DNA of 10,036 nt from Gammaproteobacteria bacterium (GCA_026982215.1 JALSHN010000365.1:1-10036); one strand, 5' to 3'. Positions 1 to 6,308 are shown, numbered from the stretch's first letter. A program made the numbers and translations. The notes: generated by a model from the letters alone, not told the origin.

Positions 1-171
1 TTCTTCGCCGGCGCCGGCAGCGCGCGTCTGTTCCCGGGTGACGGTCCAGGTGATTGTCACGGTGGTGGGGCGGTCCAGGGCGATGGTGTCGCTGTCGGCA
101 CTGACGCGCACGTCGGTGATGGCCGCCTGCGCGGGCGGGAGGAGCAGCAGCAGGGCGAGGAGGATCGGCAT
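1..171 (-). CDS. Exported protein of unknown function, N-terminal part only
   Basis: This gene runs off the left edge of the window, so only the first 57 codons are visible. The ATG at 171-169 follows a good ribosome binding site (GAGGA, 7 bases away) that overlaps the stop codon of the upstream gene. Residues 1-16 form a textbook Sec signal peptide: a Met-Pro start, a Leu-rich core (LLALLLLL) and a PPAQA cleavage end, so the mature protein should begin at Ala17 in the periplasm or beyond. The mature start alternates hydrophobic and Thr/Asp-rich residues (ITDVRVSADSDTIALDRP, then TTVTITWTV), a pattern typical of a beta-sandwich or Ig-like fold. It probably works with the beta-barrel-like protein encoded just upstream. 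I do not recognise the family, and the visible part is too short to assign a function. Confidence 0.72.
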   Translation of the reverse strand, partial: MPILLALLLLLPPAQAAITDVRVSADSDTIALDRPTTVTITWTVTREQTRAAGAGEE

Positions 172-181
172 GGTGGTTTCC

Positions 182-2134
182 TCAGCGGTTGTTCCAGGTG
201 AGTTCGAGGCGCAGAAAGATCTGGTAGTCGCTCTCGACGTTTCCGTTGTCGCGCCATTCGTCGTGGTTGCCTTCCAGCCGCCACAGCACGCCGGGACGCA
301 GGGCGGCGGGCGGGCTTTGCTCCCAGGCGAGTGAGAGCAGCAGCCGGCGTTGCTCGATGTTGCGGGTGGCGTCGTCACTGCGGTCGCGGGCGAGACTGAG
401 GGCGGCGGTGAGGCTGACGTCGCTGCGCGGGGTGTAGTCCAGGTCCAGGTTCCAGGTGCGGCTGGTGCTGGCTTCCGCAGGGGCGCTGTCGCTGTGGTAG
501 CGTTCCCGCTGCAGGGTGAGGCCGAGCTGTAGTGCTTCGCTCACGCGGGTGCTTGCGCCCAGTTCACTGCTCAGACTGCGGCTGGTTTCGCGGTTGCGGA
601 GGTCGCGGTCGCGCCCCTGATTCAAGGTGGTGCTGAGTGTCCCCCAGGGGTAATTGAACTCGCCGGTGAGTCCCCAATTGCGGGTGGCCCGCAGGTCGCC
701 GGTCTCCAGGCCGGCTCCAGCACGCACGACCCGTTGACGGTTGTCGTCATAGCGCAGCCCGAGATTGGGGTCGCCCAGCCAGGGGTGGCGTTCGCCGATG
801 CCGTAGGGGGTGAAGGCGAGGGCGATCTCACCAGCACGGGTCTCGATGCGGGGAAGGAAGGCCAGGTCATCGACGTTGTCTTGCTCTTTGCCCCACCAGG
901 CCCGGAGGTCGAGACTGCGCCAGCGGCTTTCGAGGCTGATGCGATCGCCCCGGCGGTCGTTGGGGGCATCGGGGTTGGCCAGTGAGCGGTAGTAGGTGCC
1001 GATGCGGCTTCGCTCGAGCGTGATGCGGCTGGGGAGGACCTCGCTGGGCAGGGTATAGCCGATCAACAGCCGGCGGCCGTCGCCGCGGAGATCTTCACCG
1101 GCCACCTCGCCGTTTTCGCGAAGACGCCAGCGGCTCCATGCCCACTCGGCGCGCAGCCGCAGCCGGCGCTGATGCCACAGACTCTCGATGCGCACCAAAC
1201 CGGCGGTGTTGTCGAGGGTGGTGGGGTCGCCGAGGGTGGCGGCGCCACTCTGGCCAGGGCTGCGGCCTTGCAGCCAGGCGGCGTCGAGGATCAGGGCCTC
1301 GGGGCGGGACAGGGGACGGGTGCTGAGCGATGCCCCGTGGAGGCGGTCGTCGCCGTCGCTGATTCCCAGGACGTTGTCCCAGCCCACGGCCTCTCGAGTG
1401 CGGAGCGCAAACAGCTGTAGCCGGGCGCGGGGGAGGTTCAGTCCCAGATTCACACCGCGACGGATGAAGTCCTGTGCCAGCAGCCCCTCTGGGAGAGGGG
1501 ATTGGAGACCGGCGCTGGCGCGCCAGTGGCCATCCTGCCAGCTGACTTGGTAGTCTCCCAGGGTGAGGGGCTCTTGATTCGGCAGGCGTTGCGCTTCCTC
1601 GGGGAGATAGAGGAGGTCGGCACCGCCTTGTGCTTCCCAACTCCCGTCCTGGAGACGTCCTTCACCACGGAATGCACCTTGAAATTGAGAGGTCGGGGGA
1701 GGGGAAGGGCGCTCGTTGGCCAGGCGTCGATCCAGGCTCAGGCCGAGGCCGAATTCACCCTCGGCGTCGCGGAAGGCTCGGGATCGGCGGACCTCGAAGG
1801 TCCACAGGCCGTGTTCGATGATCTCACCTGTCGGGCTGTATTCCACCAAGCGTAATTGGTGTATGCCCCGACTCAAGGGCTCTAGGGGCTGGATCACCCA
1901 GCGGGTGCCTTGGCGTTCCAGCAGGGCGGTGACGTCGATACCGTCCAGTTCCACCGCCCATTGGCCCGGGAGGTCGGTACTTAGTTGCAGCACCAGCGGG
2001 TCGAGGGGGGAACGGGGGCCGTTTTCTGCTGGCAACAGGCGAATGTCCACCGCCCACGCAGGGGAGCAGCAAAGCCACAATGTCACCAGCCCCCAGGGTG
2101 GGGCGATGAAGAGACGCCGGTCTGGTTCGTCCAT
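182..2134 (-). CDS. Exported 650-residue protein, putative outer-membrane beta-barrel with Ig-like N-terminal domain
   Basis: The ATG at 2134 is preceded by GGAG six bases upstream, and coding continues without interruption for 650 codons. Residues 1-28 look like a signal peptide (RR in the basic part, the hydrophobic run WGLVTLWLCC, cleavage after SPAWA). Residues 29-117 look like one small Ig-like domain: alternating strands, a central DGIDVT turn (64-69) and a closing WTFEVRR. From about residue 125 onward the protein is a series of short amphipathic segments with alternating hydrophobic residues separated by Arg/Asp/Asn-rich turns, for example RLQLFALRTREA and SRTWNLDLDYTPRSD. It ends in YQIFLRLELTW followed by NNR, reminiscent of the terminal strand recognised by the outer-membrane assembly machinery. 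There are no Cys residues beyond the signal region and no enzyme motif that I can see. The gene is co-directional with the next exported gene. Structure is inferred from pattern only and function is unknown; it could be a porin-like, adhesin-anchor or export component. Confidence 0.82.
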   Translation of the reverse strand: MDEPDRRLFIAPPWGLVTLWLCCSPAWAVDIRLLPAENGPRSPLDPLVLQLSTDLPGQWAVELDGIDVTALLERQGTRWVIQPLEPLSRGIHQLRLVEYSPTGEIIEHGLWTFEVRRSRAFRDAEGEFGLGLSLDRRLANERPSPPPTSQFQGAFRGEGRLQDGSWEAQGGADLLYLPEEAQRLPNQEPLTLGDYQVSWQDGHWRASAGLQSPLPEGLLAQDFIRRGVNLGLNLPRARLQLFALRTREAVGWDNVLGISDGDDRLHGASLSTRPLSRPEALILDAAWLQGRSPGQSGAATLGDPTTLDNTAGLVRIESLWHQRRLRLRAEWAWSRWRLRENGEVAGEDLRGDGRRLLIGYTLPSEVLPSRITLERSRIGTYYRSLANPDAPNDRRGDRISLESRWRSLDLRAWWGKEQDNVDDLAFLPRIETRAGEIALAFTPYGIGERHPWLGDPNLGLRYDDNRQRVVRAGAGLETGDLRATRNWGLTGEFNYPWGTLSTTLNQGRDRDLRNRETSRSLSSELGASTRVSEALQLGLTLQRERYHSDSAPAEASTSRTWNLDLDYTPRSDVSLTAALSLARDRSDDATRNIEQRRLLLSLAWEQSPPAALRPGVLWRLEGNHDEWRDNGNVESDYQIFLRLELTWNNR

Positions 2135-2269
2135 GATGTTCTCCGGTCAGAGTAGTGTATTTCAAATCATGATGGATTTTCCTCTCTAGGATGGGTCGGG
2201 AGTGGGGTGTTCTGGGTTCGATGGTCGGGGGATATCAAGCCGGCGGTTGGAGAAGGCGGTGGCGTATTT

Positions 2270-2285
2270 ATGAACGGATGTTCAT
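2270..2285. promoter_or_regulatory. Perfect inverted repeat, possible operator
   Basis: ATGAAC and GTTCAT are separated by GGAT, giving a perfect 16-bp interrupted palindrome. It lies 135 bp before the start of the leftward 650-codon gene and about 95 bp before the rightward 28-codon gene, in a spot that could control either. The core GAAC-N4-GTTC matches the general form of the LexA box of Gram-positive bacteria, but gammaproteobacterial LexA normally binds CTGT-N8-ACAG, so that reading is only a possibility. A short hairpin followed by TTTTTCC is the alternative explanation. Confidence 0.4.
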
Positions 2286-2291
2286 TTTTCC

Positions 2292-2320
2292 TTGGTGTTT
2301 TTGTGGAGATGGTCTAGGGT
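2292..2320 (+). promoter_or_regulatory. Weak candidate sigma70 promoter for the 28-codon gene
   Basis: TTGGTG (2292-2297) and TAGGGT (2315-2320) are separated by exactly 17 bp and precede the small gene at 2381. The -35 match is fair and the -10 match is poor (three of six), so the call rests mainly on spacing and location. Transcription would start near 2327, making a leader of about 55 bases. Confidence 0.22.
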
Positions 2321-2326
2321 TTGGGA

Positions 2327-2366
2327 GGGGCGATCCCCCGCAGACAAACTACGCAGCCCAAAGGGC
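2327..2366 (+). promoter_or_regulatory. Leader with two short hairpins before the 28-codon gene
   Basis: GGGG-CGAT-CCCC (2327-2338) and GCCC-AAA-GGGC (2356-2366) form two compact hairpins, the second ending directly against the AGGAGG ribosome binding site at 2368-2373. This arrangement could control translation of the small protein. I could not match it to a known riboswitch class, and short GC hairpins are common by chance in DNA of this composition. Confidence 0.25.
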
Positions 2367-2380
2367 GAGGAGGTTGGGTC

Positions 2381-2467
2381 ATGACGGCAACGACATTGTT
2401 CTACATCACCGCCGCTTTCGGTGTCTTGATGCTGATCTATTCCCTCTACGACGTCACCCGTTCGTAA
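2381..2467 (+). CDS. Small single-helix membrane protein (28 residues)
   Basis: A 28-codon gene starts at ATG 2381 behind a perfect AGGAGG site seven bases away and ends at TAA 2467, six bases before a strong terminator hairpin. The product has a short polar start (MTATT), a hydrophobic helix spanning about residues 6-22 (FYITAAFGVLMLIYSLY) and a charged tail DVTRS. The basic tail suggests the C-terminus faces the cytoplasm. Such microproteins usually act as accessory subunits or stabilisers of larger membrane complexes, as CydX and KdpF do, but the sequence is not recognisable as either. The perfect ribosome binding site, clean transmembrane profile and immediately following terminator make a real gene likely. 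Its partner and function are unknown. Confidence 0.7.
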   Translation: MTATTLFYITAAFGVLMLIYSLYDVTRS

Positions 2468-2472
2468 TCTGC

Positions 2473-2500
2473 AGCCCCGTCCGTTCAGGACGGGGCTTTT
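2473..2500 (+). terminator. Rho-independent terminator after the 28-codon gene
   Basis: AGCCCCGTCC (2473-2482) pairs perfectly with GGACGGGGCT (2488-2497) around the loop GTTCA, and the stem runs into TTTT followed by CTTCG. This is a strong ten-pair stem with a short T tract, placed six bases after the stop codon. Confidence 0.85.
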
Positions 2501-2603
2501 CTTCGCCTCCTCGTTGATCTCACCGCTTTTCCCCCGCTTCGACCGGGCGGGTTTCTCGTGGTTGTTTTTCGGGTTCGTTTAATTTTCATTCAGCATACAC
2601 CTA

Positions 2604-2632
2604 TTGATTGTGTGGTCTTATTGCGCTACATT
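2604..2632 (+). promoter_or_regulatory. Candidate sigma70 promoter for the 27-codon gene
   Basis: TTGATT (2604-2609) and TACATT (2627-2632) lie 17 bp apart in the most AT-rich part of the window, each matching four of six consensus bases. The predicted start near 2639 would place the 8-bp hairpin at 2640-2669 at the very 5' end of the transcript. A second -10-like TATAGT lies at 2649-2654 but has no -35 partner at suitable spacing. Confidence 0.45.
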
Positions 2633-2639
2633 TAGTACG

Positions 2640-2689
2640 CCTACTTTTTATAGTGGGATGGAAAGTAGGGGATAAGGTCCGGACCCCCT
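2640..2689 (+). promoter_or_regulatory. Leader hairpins, mutually exclusive, before the 27-codon gene
   Basis: CCTACTTT (2640-2647) pairs with AAAGTAGG (2662-2669) around a 14-base loop. AGGGG (2667-2671) can instead pair with CCCCT (2685-2689), and the two pairings share bases 2667-2669. A palindrome GGTCCGGACC lies at 2676-2685. From the predicted transcript start the leader is about 98 bases, long for a 27-codon gene. This could be a 5' stabilising stem or a switch; no known riboswitch class was recognised. Confidence 0.35.
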
Positions 2690-2736
2690 GTCCTCGATTC
2701 GAAACATAGACCCAAGATCAATTAAGGAGGACGACC

Positions 2737-2820
2737 ATGACCACTGGAGCGCTGATTCTGTTCGCCGTGGCCGGCATCATTCTGGCTTCTGTCTTCGTGG
2801 ACGGCGTGCTCAAGGGCTGA
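2737..2820 (+). CDS. Small single-helix membrane protein (27 residues)
   Basis: A 27-codon gene starts at ATG 2737 behind AAGGAGG (2724-2730, six bases away) and ends at TGA 2820. The product starts MTTG, has one hydrophobic helix over about residues 5-21 (ALILFAVAGIILASVFV) and ends DGVLKG. It resembles the 28-residue protein encoded 270 bp upstream in size, in the MT-T opening and in having an acidic residue after the helix followed by a basic one near the end. The two may therefore be functionally related, though similarity over so few residues is weak evidence. A hairpin downstream separates it from tkt. Function is unknown; an accessory subunit of a membrane complex is the most natural guess. 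Confidence 0.72.
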   Translation: MTTGALILFAVAGIILASVFVDGVLKG

Positions 2821-2876
2821 GAGGCCCGATCTCCGGGCGGCCGCTTCCCCCCACGGCGGTCGCTCGGTTGCCCTTT

Positions 2877-2900
2877 GGCGGCCCGGGATGGCCGCCCTTC
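2877..2900 (+). terminator. Probable terminator after the 27-codon gene
   Basis: GGCGGCC (2877-2883) pairs with GGCCGCC (2890-2896) around CGGGAT, followed by CTTCTTG. The 3' arm could also pair with GGGCGGCC at 2835-2842. The stem is strong but the T tract is short and interrupted, so termination may be partial and some reading into tkt is possible. Confidence 0.5.
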
Positions 2901-2913
2901 TTGTGTCCCGCTA

Positions 2914-2942
2914 TTGCCCCGCCCTTCAGCCTGAGAGAAAAT
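2914..2942 (+). promoter_or_regulatory. Candidate sigma70 promoter for the tkt operon
   Basis: TTGCCC (2914-2919) and GAAAAT (2937-2942) are 17 bp apart, the -10 matching four of six consensus bases. It lies just after the preceding hairpin and would give a leader of about 200 bases before tkt. I looked for TNA-N7-TNA sites of the CbbR type nearby and found no convincing pair. Confidence 0.3.
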
Positions 2943-2949
2943 AGCCTAT

Positions 2950-3149
2950 TCAGCGACCGCGAAGATCCCCGCGCGGGCGGTCGAGAATTAGAATGATGTC
3001 GTAGGGAGGAGTGTGCAGTGGCGATCTTCGCCGATCCCGCCTCATGCCCGTCTTCCCGCGAAACGAGAAAGCTTCGTCCGGCGCATCGCCTTGCGTTGGG
3101 TCCGCCCCCTTTCATTCCAATTTGACACCATCGGAAACAGGAGAAACAC
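2950..3149 (+). promoter_or_regulatory. Long leader region before tkt with inverted repeats
   Basis: This is the rest of the 329-bp stretch between the 27-codon gene and tkt. It contains GACCGC/GCGGTC (2955-2960 and 2977-2982) enclosing a 10-bp palindrome CCCGCGCGGG (2968-2977). A 9-bp inverted repeat GCGAAGATC (2959-2967) and GATCTTCGC (3023-3031) can form a larger structure that competes with the first. The second arm overlaps the start of the possible 35-codon leader peptide. Nothing else is recognisable here. The tkt ribosome binding site AGGAGA is at 3139-3144. Confidence 0.3.
3018..3125 (+). CDS. Possible 35-residue leader peptide upstream of tkt
   Basis: A GTG at 3018 follows a strong GGGAGGAG site (3004-3011, six bases away) and opens a 35-codon frame ending at TGA 3125, 24 bases before the tkt start. 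The predicted peptide (VAIFADPASCPSSRE at the front, PPPFIPI at the end) has no transmembrane segment and no run of a single amino acid as in classical attenuators, though Pro is frequent near the end. The binding site is as good as that of any gene here, which is why it is listed. The composition is otherwise unremarkable and it may be non-coding. Confidence 0.22.
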   Translation: MAIFADPASCPSSRETRKLRPAHRLALGPPPFIPI

Positions 3150-5144
3150 ATGCCCTCGCGTAGAGACCTTGCCAATGCCATCCGTGCCCTCAGCATGGAC
3201 GCGGTGGAGAAGGCCAAATCCGGCCACCCCGGGGCGCCCATGGGAATGGCGGACATCGCCGAGGTGTTGTGGAACGACTTCATGCGCCACAACCCCACCA
3301 ATCCCGATTGGCCCAACCGCGACCGTTTCGTGCTCTCCAACGGCCACGGCTCGATGCTCATTTATTCCTTGCTGCATCTGACCGGGTATGATCTCTCCAT
3401 CGACGATTTGAAAAACTTCCGTCAGCTCCACTCCAAGACCCCCGGCCACCCCGAATACGGCTACACCCCCGGTGTGGAGACCACCACCGGCCCCTTGGGG
3501 CAGGGGATCACCAACGCGGTGGGGATGGCCCTGGCCGAGAAGGTGTTGGGCGCTCAGTTCAACCGCCCCGGTCATCACATCATCGATCATTACACCTATG
3601 TCTTCCTGGGCGACGGCTGTCTCATGGAAGGCGTCTCCCACGAGGCCTGCTCGCTGGCCGGGACCTGGGGGCTGGGTAAGTTGATCGCCTTCTGGGACGA
3701 CAACGGCATCTCCATCGACGGCCACGTGGAGGGCTGGTTCTCCGATGACACCCCCAAGCGTTTCGAGGCCTACGGCTGGCACGTGATCCGCGACGTGGAC
3801 GGCCACGATCCCGATGCCGTCGCCAAGGCGATCGCCGAGGCCCGCGCGGTCAACGACCGCCCCTCCCTCATCTGCACCAAGACGGTGATCGGTTACGGGG
3901 CGCCCAATCTTTGTGGCAGCCACGATTGCCATGGCGCTCCCCTGGGCGAAGAGGAGATCAAGGCCGCCCGCGAGAACCTGGGGTGGCCCTATGCCCCCTT
4001 CGAGATCCCCGAGGAGATCTACCAAGCCTGGGATGCCCGGGAGAAGGGCAAACAGTGGGAGGCCGAATGGAACGAGAAATTCGCTGCCTACAAGGCCGAG
4101 TTCCCCGAGCTGGCCGCCGAGCTGGAGCGCCGCCTCAGTGGTGAGCTCCCCGAGACCTGGGAGACCTTCGCCGAGGGGATGGTGCATCAGGTGGCCGCCG
4201 AGGCCCAGGACATGGCCACCCGCAAGGCCTCGCAGGTGGTGCTCAATCATCTCGGACCGGAATTGCCCGAGTTGCTGGGGGGATCCGCTGACCTCACCGG
4301 CTCCAACCTCACCAACTGGAAGGGGTCGGTCTCCATCACCCGTACCGTGGCCGATGGGAACTACATCCATTACGGGGTGCGCGAGTTCGGTATGGCCGCC
4401 ATCATGAACGGCATCAAGCTGCACGGTGGTTTCATCCCTTACGGCGGCACCTTCCTGGTGTTCTCCGATTACGCTCGCAACGGCATTCGCATGTCGGCCC
4501 TGATGAAGCTGGGGGTGATCTACGTCTTCACCCACGACTCCATCGGCTTGGGTGAAGACGGCCCCACCCATCAGCCCATCGAACACGTGCCCAGCCTGCG
4601 CATCATCCCCAACCTGCATGTCTGGCGCCCTTGCGATGCGGTGGAGACGGCGGTGGCCTGGCGCTGTGCCATCGAACGCAAGGACGGCCCCTCGGTGTTG
4701 GCGCTCACCCGTCAGGGGGTGCCCCACCAGCCGCGCAACGAGTCCCAACTGGCCGACATCGCCCGCGGTGGTTACGTGCTCAAGGATTGCGACGGCACCC
4801 CAGAGGCGATTCTCATCGCCACCGGTTCCGAAGTCGCCCTCGCCGTGGGGGCCGCCGAGGCCCTGGCCGCCGAGGGACGTCGGGTGCGTGTGGTGTCCAT
4901 GCCCAACGCCAACCTGTTCCTGGAGCAGGACGAGGCCTACCGTGAATCGGTGCTGCCTGCCGAGGTCACCGCCCGGGTCGCCGTGGAGGCCGCCCACAGC
5001 AACTTCTGGTACCAGTTCGTCGGTTGCAAGGGGCGTGTGGTGGGTATCGACCGTTTCGGTGAATCGGCGCCGGCCAAGCAGCTGTTCGAAGAATTCGGCT
5101 TCACGGTGGACAACGTGGTGGCCAACGTCCGCGAGGTCCTCTGA
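3150..5144 (+). CDS. tkt: Transketolase
   Basis: Transketolase moves a two-carbon ketol unit between sugar phosphates using thiamine diphosphate. It links fructose-6-phosphate and glyceraldehyde-3-phosphate to the pentose and tetrose phosphates in the cytoplasm. At 664 residues it has almost exactly the length of the E. coli enzyme, and key residues line up: His26 in SGHPGAPMG, His66 in SNGHGS, His100 in TPGHPE, the thiamine-phosphate and Mg motif from GDG (Asp155) to Asn185, the catalytic Glu412 in REFGM and His474 in DGPTHQP. The order is N-terminal thiamine-binding domain, pyrimidine-binding domain from about 350, and C-terminal domain from about 540. The ATG at 3150 follows AGGAGA. It is first in the cluster with gap, pgk, pyk and fba, so the name cbbT would fit if the operon serves the Calvin cycle; that role is inferred from context. 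The gene looks intact. Confidence 0.98.
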   Translation: MPSRRDLANAIRALSMDAVEKAKSGHPGAPMGMADIAEVLWNDFMRHNPTNPDWPNRDRFVLSNGHGSMLIYSLLHLTGYDLSIDDLKNFRQLHSKTPGHPEYGYTPGVETTTGPLGQGITNAVGMALAEKVLGAQFNRPGHHIIDHYTYVFLGDGCLMEGVSHEACSLAGTWGLGKLIAFWDDNGISIDGHVEGWFSDDTPKRFEAYGWHVIRDVDGHDPDAVAKAIAEARAVNDRPSLICTKTVIGYGAPNLCGSHDCHGAPLGEEEIKAARENLGWPYAPFEIPEEIYQAWDAREKGKQWEAEWNEKFAAYKAEFPELAAELERRLSGELPETWETFAEGMVHQVAAEAQDMATRKASQVVLNHLGPELPELLGGSADLTGSNLTNWKGSVSITRTVADGNYIHYGVREFGMAAIMNGIKLHGGFIPYGGTFLVFSDYARNGIRMSALMKLGVIYVFTHDSIGLGEDGPTHQPIEHVPSLRIIPNLHVWRPCDAVETAVAWRCAIERKDGPSVLALTRQGVPHQPRNESQLADIARGGYVLKDCDGTPEAILIATGSEVALAVGAAEALAAEGRRVRVVSMPNANLFLEQDEAYRESVLPAEVTARVAVEAAHSNFWYQFVGCKGRVVGIDRFGESAPAKQLFEEFGFTVDNVVANVREVL

Positions 5145-5182
5145 CCCCTTTTCCCATCGAGAAAACCAAGGAGAACGACCCC

Positions 5183-6187
5183 ATGACCATCAAAGTCGGT
5201 ATCAACGGGTTCGGGCGTATCGGCCGCATGGCCCTGCGCGCCATCGTCAACGAGAGCGAGTTCGACGGCCTGGAAGTGGTCGGCATCAACGATCTGCTGG
5301 ACCCCGAATATCTCGCCTATCTGCTCAAGTTCGACTCCGTGCACGGCCGCTTCAAAGGTGATGTGCGTATGGAGGGTGGCCACCTGGTGGTCAACGGCAA
5401 GACCATTCGCGTCACCGCCGAGCGTGACCCCGCCAACCTCAAGTGGGGCGAGCTGGACGTGGATGTGGTGATCGAGTCCACCGGGTTCTTCCTCACCGAG
5501 GAGACCTGCCAGAAGCACCTGGATGCCGGTGCCAAGAAGGTAGTGCAGAGCGCCCCCTCCAAGGACGCCACCCCCATGTTCGTCTATGGGGTGAACCACG
5601 GCAGCTACGATGGCCGGGCCATCGTCTCCGCCGCCTCCTGCACCACCAACTGCCTGGCTCCGGTGGCCAAGGTGCTCAACGACAAGTGGGGTATCAAGCG
5701 GGGGCTGATGAGCACCGTGCACGCCGCCACCGCCACCCAGAAGACGGTGGACGGCCCCTCCGCGAAGGACTGGCGCGGCGGTCGCGGCATCCTGGAGAAC
5801 ATCATTCCGTCCTCCACCGGCGCCGCCAAGGCGGTGGGCAAGGTACTGCCCGAGTTGAACGGCCGCCTCACCGGCATGGCCTTCCGGGTGCCCACCTCCG
5901 ATGTCTCGGTAGTGGATCTCACCGTGGAGCTGGAGCAGGCCGCCAGCTACGACGACATCTGCGCCGCCATGAAGGCCGCCTCCGAGGGCGAACTGGCCGG
6001 GGTGTTGGGCTATACCGATGAGAAGGTGGTGTCCACCGACTTCCGTGGTTGTCCCCAGCCCTCCATCTTCGATGCCGGTGCCGGCATTCAGCTGGACGAC
6101 ACCTTCGTCAAGGTGGTCTCCTGGTACGACAACGAATACGGCTACACCTGCAACATGCTGCGCATGGTCAAGCACGTGGCCGGCTGA
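5183..6187 (+). CDS. gap: Glyceraldehyde-3-phosphate dehydrogenase, type I
   Basis: This enzyme interconverts glyceraldehyde-3-phosphate and 1,3-bisphosphoglycerate with a nicotinamide cofactor. In carbon fixation it runs in the reducing direction, in glycolysis in the oxidising one. The 334 residues match the family length. The nucleotide-binding loop GFGRIGR is at 9-15, the catalytic Cys153 sits in SAASCTTNC, its partner His180 in STVHAATATQK, and the C-terminal WYDNEYGY begins at Trp314. Asn36-Asp37 after the second strand is the acidic pattern usual in NAD-preferring enzymes, so NAD rather than NADP is likely, though cofactor choice cannot be settled by eye. The ATG at 5183 follows AAGGAG at 5168-5173, and the gene begins 38 bp after tkt, so co-transcription is likely. 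An alternative name is cbbG. Confidence 0.98.
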   Translation: MTIKVGINGFGRIGRMALRAIVNESEFDGLEVVGINDLLDPEYLAYLLKFDSVHGRFKGDVRMEGGHLVVNGKTIRVTAERDPANLKWGELDVDVVIESTGFFLTEETCQKHLDAGAKKVVQSAPSKDATPMFVYGVNHGSYDGRAIVSAASCTTNCLAPVAKVLNDKWGIKRGLMSTVHAATATQKTVDGPSAKDWRGGRGILENIIPSSTGAAKAVGKVLPELNGRLTGMAFRVPTSDVSVVDLTVELEQAASYDDICAAMKAASEGELAGVLGYTDEKVVSTDFRGCPQPSIFDAGAGIQLDDTFVKVVSWYDNEYGYTCNMLRMVKHVAG

Positions 6188-6190
6188 CGA

Positions 6191-6234
6191 GCAAGGCGGA
6201 TGGGGGCGGCGACGACCTGCCGCCCCCTTCTTGC
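6191..6234 (+). terminator. Strong intercistronic hairpin between gap and pgk
   Basis: GGGGGCGGC (6202-6210) pairs perfectly with GCCGCCCCC (6219-6227) around an 8-base loop. An outer stem GCAAG (6191-6195) with CTTGC (6230-6234) can extend it. Only TTCTT follows, so full termination is doubtful. In a 121-bp gap inside an operon it more likely causes partial termination or protects the upstream message from 3' decay. Confidence 0.55.
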
Positions 6235-6308
6235 AGCGAGAGCGATCCGGCGAGCCCCCTGGTCTCGCCGAATCGTTTTCTTCCCTGTGAAAATTCGAGG
6301 AGCCGACA

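Noticed and set aside
2191..2517. 108-codon frame overlapping the 28-codon gene
   Set aside because: It has no good ribosome binding site, runs through the terminator hairpin, and its product is Arg/Gly/Trp-rich with no recognisable character; the 28-codon frame explains the region better.
2533..2554. Second terminator-like hairpin (CCCGC with GCGGG, then TTTCT)
   Set aside because: Only five pairs with a nine-base loop and a weak T tract; the strong hairpin at 2473-2500 already ends the upstream unit.
2560..3149. CbbR-type binding sites (TNA-N7-TNA)
   Set aside because: Several half sites occur, but none pairs at the correct spacing, so no claim is made.
2810..3361. 183-codon minus-strand frame across the tkt start
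   Set aside because: Overlaps the conserved tkt N-terminus and the preceding hairpin, with Arg/Ser/Pro-rich shadow composition.
3013..3381. 122-codon frame beginning at a GTG before tkt
   Set aside because: Its start is only about two bases from the ribosome binding site, and most of it lies out of frame inside tkt.
3042..4997. 651-codon open frame antisense to tkt
   Set aside because: Very His/Gly/Val-rich, lies wholly opposite a certain gene, and is explained by the GC-rich codon use of tkt, which rarely creates stops on the other strand.
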